A DNA stretch of 64,000 bases from an uncultured Bacteroidales bacterium (GTDB lineage Bacteria > Bacteroidota > Bacteroidia > Bacteroidales > UBA932), in the NCBI GenBank assembly GCA_947588835.1, contig CANPZS010000002.1:1-64000 (forward strand). The letters are read 5' to 3'. Positions 49,425-59,642 of the stretch are shown in pieces. The notes under the pieces are model-generated. The model was not told the DNA's origin. It ran no database searches and was given only the letters and a program-made list of their open reading frames with translations. The stretch's first letter is position 1, and every line of letters begins with the position of its first letter. Position numbers and translations under genes: made by a program.

Positions 49425-50195
49425 ATGAAACTGATATCGTGGAACGTAAACGGCCTGCGCGCATGTCTCGGCAAAGGATTCAGCGAGATCTTTGCCTCTT
49501 TCGACGCCGATTTCGTCTGTCTGCAGGAAACAAAACTTCAAGAAGGAATCCTTGACCTGCGGTTCGACGGCTACCGCTCGTTCTGGAACTATGCCGACAA
49601 AAAAGGATATTCGGGCACGGCCATATATTGCCGGGAGGAGCCTCTGTCCGTCCTATACGGCATAGGCGTGGACGAACACGACCATGAAGGAAGGACGGTG
49701 ACGATAGAACTGCCGGAATTCTATCTCGTGTGCGTCTACGTCCCCAATTCGCAGGACGGGCTAAGGCGGCTGGGCTACCGCATGGAGTGGGACGATGCTT
49801 TCCGCAATTTCCTGACTTCCCTGAGGGACGGCCGCGACGGGCATGCGGCGAAACCGGTGGCCGTTTGCGGGGACTTCAACGTGGCGCATCAAGAAATCGA
49901 TCTCAAGAACCCGGCCGCAAACCGCAGGAACGCGGGGTTCTCGGATGAGGAAAGGATGAAATTCACCGAACTTCTCAATGCGGGCTTCACCGACACGTTC
50001 CGTTTACTGCATCCGGATCTCGTCAAATATTCGTGGTGGTCATACAGATCCAACGCCCGTGCAAGCGACACCGGATGGCGCATCGACTATTTTCTCACGT
50101 CCGAAGGGCTGAAAGACAAGATTGCCGGGGCGGAGATACTCGGCGACATACTCGGCTCGGACCATTGCCCGGTGGAGCTCAGCCTCTCTTTTTGA
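49425..50195 (+). CDS. xth: Exodeoxyribonuclease III
   Basis: MKLISWNVNGLRACLGKGF, DFVCLQETKLQ, CGDFNVAHQEIDLKNP, GSDHCPVELSL. Confidence 0.95.
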   Translation: MKLISWNVNGLRACLGKGFSEIFASFDADFVCLQETKLQEGILDLRFDGYRSFWNYADKKGYSGTAIYCREEPLSVLYGIGVDEHDHEGRTVTIELPEFYLVCVYVPNSQDGLRRLGYRMEWDDAFRNFLTSLRDGRDGHAAKPVAVCGDFNVAHQEIDLKNPAANRRNAGFSDEERMKFTELLNAGFTDTFRLLHPDLVKYSWWSYRSNARASDTGWRIDYFLTSEGLKDKIAGAEILGDILGSDHCPVELSLSF

Positions 50196-51222
50196 AAGTT
50201 TCCAAACAATACGACACGCCTCCGCAGACAATCTGCGTTATGGCCTGGGATTCGTGCGACAGCGTGGCGAATATGAGCCCGAGGCTGAACGGCACTCCAT
50301 ACACGGCCGACAAGGCGCCGGCGACGACAAAATGAAAGGCTCCGAAACCTCCCGGCACGGGTATCACGGAACTGAGGGCTCCCGCTATCATGAGAAAGAG
50401 GGCGTCCAGCATGTCCAGATCCGACAGCCTGCCCGCAAGCGCCTGCATTTCCGGGCTGAGGAAAGACAGGTCCATGCCCTGCACGGCCCATATTATGGAA
50501 GCGCTCATGATCCAATATGTGCACCACACGGCCAGCGTACAAAGCAGAAATTTCCAGAAGCCCGACATCCTGAGATGGCTGACGAAGCCTGTCCAAACAC
50601 CTGAGACGACGTCGCATACCTTGCCGCAGAACCGGCTGCGGGTCCTGTATTTCCGGAGCAGGAACACTGCCGCCGCCACCGCCGCTATTATGATCACGGG
50701 CACCCACCACAGATCGGCATGGTCCATGACCCCGGACATGAGACCGTTCTGGAAATAGTCCCCGTACCGTTTCCACATGAGCGTCACTATAAGGAACGTC
50801 AGCACTATCACCATCAGCATGTCCCACATCCTGTCGGCCACCACGGTCCCGAACACTTTGTCGAACGACGCCTTTCTGCGCCCGTCCGGACCGACGGATG
50901 AATTTCTCGCGATGAATCCGCAGCGCACCAATTCCCCGACACGGGGCAGGGCGAGATTTACGATATAGCTCACGTTCACGGCATTGAACGAACTCATGAC
51001 AGTGGTTCCCGGATCTATTGGCAGCAGCATCATGCGCCAGCGCAGAGCACGGAAGAAAAAGCTGAGCACGCCTACGAGCATCGAAAGAAGCACGAACTCC
51101 ATGCGGCAGGCCTTAAGGCACGACGCGAACTCCTTCCAGTCTATCCCCCTGAAAGAAAAATAAAGCAGCAGCACCGCCACAATCAGGGAAATCAGATATT
51201 TTATCAATCCTTTAAGCCGCAT
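50179..51222 (-). CDS. LPG_synthase_TM/UPF0104 family flippase-like membrane protein
   Basis: 347 aa polytopic; FFRALRWRMMLLPID, LALPRVGELVRCGFIAR, SVIPVPGGFGAFHFVVAGAL. Confidence 0.8.
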   Translation of the reverse strand: MRLKGLIKYLISLIVAVLLLYFSFRGIDWKEFASCLKACRMEFVLLSMLVGVLSFFFRALRWRMMLLPIDPGTTVMSSFNAVNVSYIVNLALPRVGELVRCGFIARNSSVGPDGRRKASFDKVFGTVVADRMWDMLMVIVLTFLIVTLMWKRYGDYFQNGLMSGVMDHADLWWVPVIIIAAVAAAVFLLRKYRTRSRFCGKVCDVVSGVWTGFVSHLRMSGFWKFLLCTLAVWCTYWIMSASIIWAVQGMDLSFLSPEMQALAGRLSDLDMLDALFLMIAGALSSVIPVPGGFGAFHFVVAGALSAVYGVPFSLGLIFATLSHESQAITQIVCGGVSYCLETFKKRG

Positions 51223-51253
51223 GCGAGTAATGCCCGTATTCGTAATGAGCCTG

Positions 51254-51261
51254 CAAATTTA
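51254..51261 (-). promoter_or_regulatory. Bacteroidetes -7 element (TAAATTTG), flippase-like gene
   Basis: Minus strand ATGTAAATTTGCAGGCTC upstream of the start at 51222. Confidence 0.5.
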
Positions 51262-51293
51262 CATGAAAAACGGCATTTCATCATATTTTTATT

Positions 51294-51301
51294 TAACTTT
51301 G
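51294..51301 (+). promoter_or_regulatory. Bacteroidetes -7 element (TAACTTTG), PfkB kinase gene
   Basis: TTATTTAACTTTGTACGG upstream of the start at 51342. Confidence 0.5.
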
Positions 51302-51341
51302 TACGGAAAACGGCCCTGCGCCGCACTAAAAACGGAATCAA

Positions 51342-52352
51342 ATGAAATCAATCCTCGGCATCGGAAACGCCCTGACGGACATTCTCGCCATCCTTCCCGA
51401 CGACACTTTTCTGCACAAATACCACCTTCCGAAAGGCAGCATGCAGCACGTGGACATGGAAACCGGAGACAAGATATGGCAGACGCTGAAGCAGGAGGTA
51501 GGGGTCCGCTACGTGGCCGGCGGTTCCGCGGCCAACACGATCGCCTGCACTTCCATTTTCGGAATGCCGTCCGGCTTCATAGGCAAGATAGGCGACGATG
51601 AGCTCGGACATCTTTTCAAGAGCGACCAGCAGCAGTACGGGGTGAACACGCGCCTGCTGAAAGGGAAAAGCTCGTCGGGACGCTCCATGGTGTTCATTAC
51701 CGGGGCCAACGCCGAAAGGACTTTCGCCGTGTATCTCGGAGCCGCGCTCGAACTTGTTCCCGAAGACCTAAAGCCCGAATATTTCGAAGGCTACGACTAT
51801 TTCCATATAGAGGGTTATCTCGTACAGAACCAGGCCCTCATCCGCACGGCGGTCCAGATGGCCAAGGAAGCCGGATGCATAATCTCCATAGACATGGCTT
51901 CATACAATGTGGTGGAGTCCAACGACGCATTCCTGCACGACATAGTGGACAAATACGTGGACATAGTCTTCGCAAACGAGACGGAATCCTATGCCTTCAC
52001 CAAGCTTGAGCCGCGCGAGGCCATAGACGAGATCGCAAGGCACTGCAAGATAGCCGTAGTGAAGATAGGCAAGAACGGCTCCATGGTAAAAAGCGGCGAC
52101 GAATACCATTTCATAGAGCCGTGGCCGGCCTCCCCGATCGACGCCACCGGCGCCGGGGACACCTACGCGGCCGGATTCCTGTTCGCCCATTCGCTCGGCA
52201 TGCCGCTCAGGGTATGCGGGGAAACGGGCTCCATCATAGCGGCCAAGGTGGTCGAGGTGGTGGGCACCAAGATAGACATCCCGCGCTGGAAAGCCGCCAA
52301 GCAGGATATCCGCAGGCTCATTGCGGAATATGCCCCCGACGCCGCATGCTGA
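51342..52352 (+). CDS. PfkB-family carbohydrate/adenosine kinase
   Basis: GGSAANTIACTSIFGMPSGFIGKIGDDELG; PfkB signature SPIDATGAGDTYAAGFLFA. Confidence 0.92.
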   Translation: MKSILGIGNALTDILAILPDDTFLHKYHLPKGSMQHVDMETGDKIWQTLKQEVGVRYVAGGSAANTIACTSIFGMPSGFIGKIGDDELGHLFKSDQQQYGVNTRLLKGKSSSGRSMVFITGANAERTFAVYLGAALELVPEDLKPEYFEGYDYFHIEGYLVQNQALIRTAVQMAKEAGCIISIDMASYNVVESNDAFLHDIVDKYVDIVFANETESYAFTKLEPREAIDEIARHCKIAVVKIGKNGSMVKSGDEYHFIEPWPASPIDATGAGDTYAAGFLFAHSLGMPLRVCGETGSIIAAKVVEVVGTKIDIPRWKAAKQDIRRLIAEYAPDAAC

Positions 52353-52882
52353 GCCTTCTGAAAAACATATTCAGAAAAAGGTGTCTGAAACGCGAAAAAA
52401 GTTCATCGCGCACGGGCATCGTCCCTCCGGAGAGCATCGATTCGGCGGTGGTGCTGCTGGACGGGGACGGCGACGGACTGCAGGAATGCACGGAAGCCGT
52501 TTCGGATTTCTTCAAAGAATACGGCATCCGCGGCAGGATAATCCTTCTCGACCTGAAATCTTCCCGTAAAGACGGCGAAGCGTTCGACGGGACCACCGTG
52601 ACGTCCGATGACGTGAACTGGTACGGCAGGCCCTCCGCGGCCGTGACCGGACAGACGGAGCCGGACGGCAGGGGCCTGCTCCTCTCGCTCACCGACAGCC
52701 GCTCATTCACGGCCGAATATCTCGCCAAATGTTCCGGAGCCATATTCAAAATAGGCCGCAGGCAGCTGCCAGGCGACACGTTCGACCTCGTCATAAAGGA
52801 AAACGGAGAAACGCGGGCCTCTCAGGCGGAAATATTCCGCGAAATATTGTCAATGTTAAAAAAGATAAAGGCATGTCGATAA
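52346..52882 (+). CDS. Conserved hypothetical protein (DUF6913-like)
   Basis: 178 aa from ATG 52346, overlapping the kinase stop by 7 nt; VLLDGDGDGLQECTEAVSDFFKEYGIRGRIILLDLKSSRKDGEAF. Family name is recalled, not searched. Confidence 0.6.
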   Translation: MLSLLKNIFRKRCLKREKSSSRTGIVPPESIDSAVVLLDGDGDGLQECTEAVSDFFKEYGIRGRIILLDLKSSRKDGEAFDGTTVTSDDVNWYGRPSAAVTGQTEPDGRGLLLSLTDSRSFTAEYLAKCSGAIFKIGRRQLPGDTFDLVIKENGETRASQAEIFREILSMLKKIKACR

Positions 52883-53754
52883 AAAACAACGTGGGCGTCG
52901 CCCTCAAAGGATTCGGAATGGGAGCCGCCAACGTGGTGCCCGGAGTGTCGGGAGGCACGATAGCCCTGCTCTGCGGAATATTCGGCGAACTCATAGACTC
53001 GCTCAACGCATTCATAACCCCCTCGACGTGGAAAACGCTTTTCAGAGGCGATTTCCGGGGATTCCTCGACAAAATCCACGGGAAATTCCTGTTCTGGCTC
53101 TTCATCGGCATCCTCCTGAGCGTATTCACACTCGCCAAGCTCGTCACCTGGACGCTGCGCCTCTATCCCGTACAGACATGGGCCTTCTTCTTCGGACTGA
53201 TAGCCGCATCCGCGCTATGCATGCTCAGGGACATCCGCGGGTGGCAGGCGAAAGACATCCTCTTTACCGTGGCCGGCATCGCGCTCGGACTTCTGACAAG
53301 CACTCTCTCCCCCGCCGAAACGCCCGACTCCATGTGGTTCATAGCATTGTGCGGAGCCATAGCCGTATGCACGATGATTCTCCCCGGCATATCAGGCAGC
53401 TTCATCCTCGTCATCCTCGGAAAATACGACTTCATAATGCAGGCGGTCGGTTCCATGGACATTCCCGTCATCTGTGTATTCGCCGCGGGAGCCGTCGCCG
53501 GAATATTGGCTTTCTCCAAATTTCTCCATTGGCTCCTCGCCCGCTTCGAACGCCAGACCATGCTGATTCTCATAGGCTTCGTCATCGGCACCCTCGTCAA
53601 GGTATGGCCATGGAGCGACATGGCTGCGGTAAGCGCCGCCAACAACCTGACGGCCACGCCCGGAGCGATGCACATACCTGCCGCGATAATCTGCGCCGTC
53701 GCGGGCGCCGCCTTCGTCCTCATCCTCGAGCTGCGTTCAGGGAAAAAGGCCTGA
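52873..53754 (+). CDS. DUF368 family membrane protein
   Basis: KGFGMGAANVVPGVSGGTIALLCGIFGELIDSLNAF and MILPGISGSFILVILGKYDFIMQAV. Start MSIKNN at 52873. Confidence 0.9.
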   Translation: MSIKNNVGVALKGFGMGAANVVPGVSGGTIALLCGIFGELIDSLNAFITPSTWKTLFRGDFRGFLDKIHGKFLFWLFIGILLSVFTLAKLVTWTLRLYPVQTWAFFFGLIAASALCMLRDIRGWQAKDILFTVAGIALGLLTSTLSPAETPDSMWFIALCGAIAVCTMILPGISGSFILVILGKYDFIMQAVGSMDIPVICVFAAGAVAGILAFSKFLHWLLARFERQTMLILIGFVIGTLVKVWPWSDMAAVSAANNLTATPGAMHIPAAIICAVAGAAFVLILELRSGKKA

Positions 53755-53774
53755 CAATTTCTTTCCGCGATTTG

Positions 53775-53805
53775 TTTGCAAAAAGATATTTTTTGTATAA
53801 TTTTG
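53775..53805 (+). promoter_or_regulatory. Bacteroidetes promoter TTTG-N19-TAATTTTG for the ABC exporter operon
   Basis: TTTG 53775-53778, TAATTTTG 53798-53805, 19-nt spacer. Confidence 0.72.
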
Positions 53806-53834
53806 CAGCGTACTATTAAACTAATACACATACA

Positions 53835-54557
53835 ATGCTTATCGAACTCAAGGATCTGAACAAGACCTATGACAACGGACAGCCTCTGCACGTGCTCAAG
53901 GGAATAAATCTCAGCATCGACCGTGGAGAGTTCGTCTCGATAATGGGCGCGTCCGGATCCGGCAAATCGACTCTGCTGAACATTCTGGGCATGCTCGACA
54001 ACTACGACTGCGGAGAATACCGTCTCGCGGGCAGGCTGATAAAGGATCTGAGCGAAAAGACGGCGGCTGACTACCGCAACCGCATGATAGGATTCATTTT
54101 CCAGTCATACAACCTCATCGGGTTCAAGACGGCCGTCGAAAACGTGGAGCTGCCCCTTTTCTATCGGGGCACCGGACGTAAGGAACGGCACCGCAAAGCC
54201 ATGGAATACCTTGAACGCCTCGGCCTGAAAGACTGGGCGGCGCATTATCCCAATGAGATGTCGGGCGGACAGAGGCAGCGCGTGGCCATAGCGCGGGCGC
54301 TCATCACAAAGCCCGAAATAATCCTTGCCGACGAGCCCACCGGGGCGCTCGACTCGAAGACCTCCGTTGAGATAATGTCCCTGCTGAAAGAACTCAACGC
54401 CTCCGAAAACATGACCGTGATAGTGGTGACGCACGAGAGCGGGGTAGCCAACGAAACGAACAAAATAATCCATATAAAAGATGGAGTAATAGGGGAAATA
54501 GAAGACAATTCCGCCCACGCGTCATCCCCCTTCGGCGCCGACGGCGTCATGAAATAA
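53835..54557 (+). CDS. ABC transporter ATP-binding protein (LolD/MacB type)
   Basis: Walker A GASGSGKSTLLN, signature MSGGQRQRVAIARAL, Walker B ILADEPTGALD. Confidence 0.96.
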   Translation: MLIELKDLNKTYDNGQPLHVLKGINLSIDRGEFVSIMGASGSGKSTLLNILGMLDNYDCGEYRLAGRLIKDLSEKTAADYRNRMIGFIFQSYNLIGFKTAVENVELPLFYRGTGRKERHRKAMEYLERLGLKDWAAHYPNEMSGGQRQRVAIARALITKPEIILADEPTGALDSKTSVEIMSLLKELNASENMTVIVVTHESGVANETNKIIHIKDGVIGEIEDNSAHASSPFGADGVMK

Positions 54558-54563
54558 AAAGCC

Positions 54564-55829
54564 ATGAGGGACATTCTCGAAGAAATATGGAGCACGATCC
54601 GGCAGAACAAGCTCAGGACCGCCCTTACCGGATTCGCGGTCGCCTGGGGGATATTCATGCTGATAGTCATGCTCGGGGCCGGCAACGGGGTGCTCAACGC
54701 GCTGAACAGCAACACCGGAATGCTCGACAACAACATGGCGATATTCAGCGGCTCCACAAGCAAGGCCTATGCAGGATACCAAAAATGGCGTTCCATAAAT
54801 TTTGACACGAGAGACGTCGACGCCCTCGGAGAGGGCTACTTCGCCGAACGCGTGGACTATGTGAGCCCGTACATAGAGCAGGGCGACACGCTCGTATTCA
54901 AAGACTATTTCCTGCCCGCAAGAATGTGCGGGGTGACCCCCGAATTCAAGGACATAGACAAAATAGAGCTGACGGCCGGACGCTTCATCAATGTACCCGA
55001 CATGGACGGACTGCGGAAAATGATAGTAATAGGCAGTTTTGAGGCGGAACTGCTCGCCGGGGGAAACGACGCAGGCAGTCTCATAGGCCAGAACGTAAAG
55101 ATAGGTCCGTTTTCCTACAAGATTGCGGGCATCTACAAGTCCGAAGAAAACGATTACAGCGATGACGCCACGGTCTATGTGCCGTACAGCACGCTCAACG
55201 CCATTTTCGCCAAAGGCAATGACATTTCCACCATATATATTTCATTCCATGACATAGACACCGAAGAGGAAAACGATGCTTTTCAGGACAGATACCGCAG
55301 CATAGTCAACAACCACCACAACGCCGCTCCCGACGACAAAGGAACCATCTTCGTATGGAACGGCACGATAATCGGCATGCAGATGAACAAGGCCGTCCGC
55401 ATCATGAACACCGCGCTGTGGATTTTGGGAATATTCACCCTCCTGAGCGGCATAGTCGGAGTATCCAACATAATGCTCATCACCGTCAAGGAGCGCACCC
55501 GCGAATTCGGCATACGCAAGTCGATAGGCGCGAGGCCCGGCGCGATACTTAAGCTCATAATCGCCGAAAGCGTCGCGATAACCGCTTTCTTCGGATACAT
55601 AGGCATGGTGTGCGGACTTCTCGTAAACCATATAATGGACGTCACCATGTCGGACTCCCCTATCGACACAGGCCTCATGCAGGTGACGATGTTCGTAGAT
55701 CCCACCGTGGACATCGACGTGGCCATAAAAGCCACGCTGCTGCTCATCATCGCAGGTACGCTCGCCGGCCTTATACCGGCGCGCAAAGCGGCCCGCATCA
55801 GACCGATAGAAGCACTTAAGGCGGAATAG
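54564..55829 (+). CDS. ABC transporter permease (MacB/FtsX type)
   Basis: N-terminal TM, large periplasmic domain, C-terminal GIVGVSNIMLITVKERTREFGIRKSIGARPGAIL. Confidence 0.93.
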   Translation: MRDILEEIWSTIRQNKLRTALTGFAVAWGIFMLIVMLGAGNGVLNALNSNTGMLDNNMAIFSGSTSKAYAGYQKWRSINFDTRDVDALGEGYFAERVDYVSPYIEQGDTLVFKDYFLPARMCGVTPEFKDIDKIELTAGRFINVPDMDGLRKMIVIGSFEAELLAGGNDAGSLIGQNVKIGPFSYKIAGIYKSEENDYSDDATVYVPYSTLNAIFAKGNDISTIYISFHDIDTEEENDAFQDRYRSIVNNHHNAAPDDKGTIFVWNGTIIGMQMNKAVRIMNTALWILGIFTLLSGIVGVSNIMLITVKERTREFGIRKSIGARPGAILKLIIAESVAITAFFGYIGMVCGLLVNHIMDVTMSDSPIDTGLMQVTMFVDPTVDIDVAIKATLLLIIAGTLAGLIPARKAARIRPIEALKAE

Positions 55830-55832
55830 ACC

Positions 55833-57077
55833 ATGATCAGATTCGACATAGACAGCTTGCACGAAATCAGAGAGACCCTCGGCCGCAACCGCAGCCGCAC
55901 CCTGCTGACAGGATTCGGCGTGTTCTGGGGCGTCTTCATGATGCTCGTCCTCATGGGAGGCGGACAGGGGCTCAAGGCCCTGCTGACGCAGACGCTCGAA
56001 GGCTTCGCCACGAATTCGGGATATCTGGTTCCGAACAGCACGTCCAAGGCCTACAAAGGCTTTGCACGCAGCCGCCAGTGGAGCCTGACCACGGACGACA
56101 TGGAAAAACTGCGCCTCTCCATTCCGGAAATAGACATAATGACGGCAAATACTCGCATAAGGGCCACGGCCGTGTATGAAGACAAAAAATATTATTGCGA
56201 CGGGAAAGGAGTATATCCCGAATATATATACATGGAACCTCCCGTCATCAAATACGGCAGATATATAAATGAGGTGGACATGCGGCAGGAACGCAAGGTA
56301 TGCGTCATCGGGGAGCGCGTATACAAAACGCTGTTTCCCGAAGGAGGAGACCCCTGCGGACGCTTCATCGAGATGAACGGCATCTATTATCGGATCGTCG
56401 GCCTGAACGTGAGCAACGGAAACGTAGGAGTCAACGGATGGACGCCCAATTCGGTGGTCATACCCATGACCGTCCTCCAGAAGACATACAACCGCGGCAA
56501 CACGGTGGACATGATATGCATGACGGCAAAACCGGGCTGCAAGATAAAGGAAATCCTCAGAAAGGCGAGGACGATACTGGCAAAGGAGCACACCTTCGAC
56601 CCGGAGGACAAAAAGGCCCTTTTCGAAGTGAACGCCGAAGAGATGTTCAGCATCGTCGACAAGCTCTTCAAGGGAGTGAACCTGCTCATCTGGCTCGTAG
56701 GATTCGGCACATTGCTCGCCGCCGCCATAGGAGTATCCAATATAATGATGGTGACGGTGAAGGAAAGGACCACCGAGATAGGCATAAGAAGGGCCATAGG
56801 GGCCACGCCCAAAATGATTCTTTCCCAGATCCTTTTCGAAAGCGCCATACTGACACTCCTTGCGGGGTTGCTCGGGATAGTGTTTTCCGTCCTCACGCTC
56901 AGCATGGCCGACATTGTAACGGCGGCGACAGGAACCGAAGGAGTGCAGTTCCAGGTTAATTTCGGGACCGCAGTCCTCATGGCAGCGATGCTCGCCGCAT
57001 TGGGCATGCTCGCCGGACTGCCGCCGGCACTGAGGGCCATGAACATAAAGCCCGTGGATGCGATGCGGGATGAATAA
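55833..57077 (+). CDS. ABC transporter permease (MacB/FtsX type)
   Basis: AAIGVSNIMMVTVKERTTEIGIRRAIGATPKMIL. Confidence 0.93.
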   Translation: MIRFDIDSLHEIRETLGRNRSRTLLTGFGVFWGVFMMLVLMGGGQGLKALLTQTLEGFATNSGYLVPNSTSKAYKGFARSRQWSLTTDDMEKLRLSIPEIDIMTANTRIRATAVYEDKKYYCDGKGVYPEYIYMEPPVIKYGRYINEVDMRQERKVCVIGERVYKTLFPEGGDPCGRFIEMNGIYYRIVGLNVSNGNVGVNGWTPNSVVIPMTVLQKTYNRGNTVDMICMTAKPGCKIKEILRKARTILAKEHTFDPEDKKALFEVNAEEMFSIVDKLFKGVNLLIWLVGFGTLLAAAIGVSNIMMVTVKERTTEIGIRRAIGATPKMILSQILFESAILTLLAGLLGIVFSVLTLSMADIVTAATGTEGVQFQVNFGTAVLMAAMLAALGMLAGLPPALRAMNIKPVDAMRDE

Positions 57078-57099
57078 AAGACAAAGCAAAGACAGAAAT

Positions 57100-58191
57100 A
57101 TGAAAAAAATTTCAAAGTACATCTGGACGGCTGTCGCCGTCGCCGTTTTCCTCGGGACCTTCGTATATCTGTACGACAAATCCCGTCCGAAAGAAATCGT
57201 CTACGAACAGCTTGAAGCCTCGGTGAAAGACATTTCGCGCTCCACCATAGTGACGGGACGCATCGTGCCCCGCGACGAAGTGAACATCAAGCCGCAGATA
57301 AGCGGCATCATCTCCGAACTCTACAAGGAGGCCGGCGAGCAGGTCAGCGCAGGAGAAGTCATAGCCAAAGTCAAGGTCATCCCGGAAATGAGCTCGCTGA
57401 GCTCGGCGCAGAGCCGCGTCCGGCTGTCCGAAATCAACCTCAGACAGGCACAGACGGACTTCGACAGGGAAAAATCGCTTTTCGACAAAAAACTCGTCAG
57501 CGCGGAAGAATACGACAAATACGAACAGGCGCTCGCCCAGGCCAAGGAAGAATACTCCGCGGCCAAAGACGCCCTTGAAGTGATCCGCGACGGGGTTTCG
57601 GCAAGCAACGCATCATCGAGCTCCACCCTCGTGCGCTCCACCATATCAGGGCTCATACTTGACATACCTGTGAAAGTGGGCAACTCCGTCATTCTCAGCA
57701 ACACCTTCAACGACGGCACCACCATAGCCACCGTAGCGAACATGAACGACCTCATATTCGACGGCAACGTGGACGAGACCGAAGTGGGCAGACTGAGCGA
57801 AGGCACCCCGGTCATAATCTCCATAGGAGCCCTGCAGAACGTCCGTTTCGACGCACGGCTCGAATACATAGCGCCCAAGGCGACCGTAAACAACGGCGCC
57901 AACCAGTTCGAAATCAAAGCCGCCGTCACAGTGCCGGAAGGCACGAAGATACGCTCAGGCTACAGCGCCAATGCCGAAATCGTCCTCGAGAGCGCAAAGC
58001 AGGTGCTGACAGTGCCTGAAAGCGCGGTCGAATTCGCCGCTGACTCGGCATTCGTCTACAGGCTCGGCGACGACGGCACATATTCGCGCACCCCCGTCGG
58101 GACCGGCCTCAGCGACGGAGTGAACATAGAAATCACGTCCGGCCTGCAGGCGGCCGACAAAATCCGCGGAAACAGGATCATAGAAAAATGA
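57100..58191 (+). CDS. HlyD/MacA-type periplasmic adaptor subunit
   Basis: N-terminal TM, STIVTGRIVPRDEVNIKPQISGIISELYKEAGEQVSAGEVIAKVK, coiled coil. Confidence 0.93.
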   Translation: MKKISKYIWTAVAVAVFLGTFVYLYDKSRPKEIVYEQLEASVKDISRSTIVTGRIVPRDEVNIKPQISGIISELYKEAGEQVSAGEVIAKVKVIPEMSSLSSAQSRVRLSEINLRQAQTDFDREKSLFDKKLVSAEEYDKYEQALAQAKEEYSAAKDALEVIRDGVSASNASSSSTLVRSTISGLILDIPVKVGNSVILSNTFNDGTTIATVANMNDLIFDGNVDETEVGRLSEGTPVIISIGALQNVRFDARLEYIAPKATVNNGANQFEIKAAVTVPEGTKIRSGYSANAEIVLESAKQVLTVPESAVEFAADSAFVYRLGDDGTYSRTPVGTGLSDGVNIEITSGLQAADKIRGNRIIEK

Positions 58192-58195
58192 CGCC

Positions 58196-59512
58196 ATGAA
58201 AAAATCGATCTTGATCATAATCGTCACGGCGGCGGCCGCAATGAACGCTGGAGCGCAGAATCCCTGGACATTGCAGGACTGCATCAGGTACGCTTTGGAG
58301 CACAACATAAACATCCGGCAGAGGGAAAACGCAGTGAAGCGGAGCGAAATAGAGCTTGAGACCGCGGCCGCCGGCAGGCTTCCCGCCGTATCCGCCGGAG
58401 CGTCCCAGAACGTATCGTTCGGAAGGGGCCTCACCGCCGACAACACCTACGCCAATACCAATACGGCCACGACCGGATTCAGCCTCGGCGCGGACATCAA
58501 CCTTTTCAGCGGATTCAGGACCAGAAACACCATAGTCCGGAGCAGGCTCGACCTCGAAGCGGCCACTGCCGACCTCGAAAAAGCCCGCGACGACATAAGG
58601 GTCAGCATTGCGCAGGCATACGTGCAGATACTGTACGGCATGGAACTGGCCGAAACCGCCGCGAGACAGATCGACATCGACGCGCAGCACGTGGAAAGGA
58701 TTTCGGAAATGGCCGCCAACGGCAAGGCGAGCGAAGTAGAGCTTTCGCAGCAGAAAGCCGCCCTCGCGCAAAGCAGGCTCACCGCCACTCAGGCGGAAAA
58801 CAATCTGAAGCTCGCCCTGCTGGACCTTGCGCAGCTGCTGGAACTGCCGTCCCCCGAAGGCTTCTCGATAGTGCGCCCCGAAACGGAGACCGTCGGCACA
58901 TTGCTTCCCTCGCCCGAAGAAATCTATGACGCCGCCGTAACTCTCAGGCCGTCCATAAAGGCCGAAGAAAGCCGCCTGAAAAGCAGCCAGAGCGCCATCG
59001 CCATAGCGAAATCACCGCTTTACCCGTCGCTGTCGCTTTCCGGAGGGATAGGAAGCAATTTCTACAAATCCTCGTCCATCCCTTCCGAGGCTTTCTGGGC
59101 GCAGATCAACAACAATTTCAGCCAATATATAGGGCTCAGCCTCAGCATACCCATTTTCAGCCGCTTCTCCACGCGCAACGGCATAAAAAGCGCGGAACTC
59201 TACCGCGACGACCAGAGACTCCAGCTGGAGAATGCGAAAAAAGCCCTTTACAAAGAGATACAGCAAGCCTACTACGGAGCCGTCGCGGCCCGTGACAAAC
59301 TGCAAAGCAGCCGTGAGGCGGCCGTCAGCAGCGAAGCATCGTTCAAACTCGTGGAAGCCAAATACGAAAACGAAAAAGCCGGGATAACGGAATTCAACGA
59401 AGCCAAGAACCAATATCTGAAATCAGTGTCCGACCTCGCCCAGGCGCAATATGAATTCATATACTACGTGAAACTGCTGGACTTCTACAAGGGGGAAGAA
59501 CTCCGTTTCTGA
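58196..59512 (+). CDS. TolC-family outer-membrane efflux protein
   Basis: Signal peptide; WTLQDCIRYALEHNINIRQRENAVKRSEIEL; repeated TolC helices. Confidence 0.94.
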   Translation: MKKSILIIIVTAAAAMNAGAQNPWTLQDCIRYALEHNINIRQRENAVKRSEIELETAAAGRLPAVSAGASQNVSFGRGLTADNTYANTNTATTGFSLGADINLFSGFRTRNTIVRSRLDLEAATADLEKARDDIRVSIAQAYVQILYGMELAETAARQIDIDAQHVERISEMAANGKASEVELSQQKAALAQSRLTATQAENNLKLALLDLAQLLELPSPEGFSIVRPETETVGTLLPSPEEIYDAAVTLRPSIKAEESRLKSSQSAIAIAKSPLYPSLSLSGGIGSNFYKSSSIPSEAFWAQINNNFSQYIGLSLSIPIFSRFSTRNGIKSAELYRDDQRLQLENAKKALYKEIQQAYYGAVAARDKLQSSREAAVSSEASFKLVEAKYENEKAGITEFNEAKNQYLKSVSDLAQAQYEFIYYVKLLDFYKGEELRF

Positions 59513-59544
59513 AAAGTCCTTGCGCGATAGTCGGGAAAATTAGC

Positions 59545-59552
59545 TATATTTG
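59545..59552 (+). promoter_or_regulatory. Bacteroidetes -7 element (TATATTTG) for tRNA-Arg
   Basis: AGCTATATTTGCAGCCGCT; G is 9 nt before the tRNA 5' end. Confidence 0.6.
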
Positions 59553-59560
59553 CAGCCGCT

Positions 59561-59634
59561 GGTCGAGTAGCTCAGCTGGATAGAGCAACAGCCTTCTAAG
59601 CTGTGGGTCTTGGGTTCGAATCCCAACTCGATCA
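59561..59634 (+). tRNA. tRNA-Arg (anticodon TCT)
   Basis: Acceptor GGTCGAG/CTCGATC, loop CTTCTAA, T-arm GGGTTCGAATCCC. Confidence 0.95.
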
Positions 59635-59642
59635 CATGCACA

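Noticed and set aside
55242-57179. 645-aa antisense ORF across the two ABC permeases
   Set aside because: Shadow ORF; low-complexity His/Tyr/Arg composition typical of reversed coding sequence.
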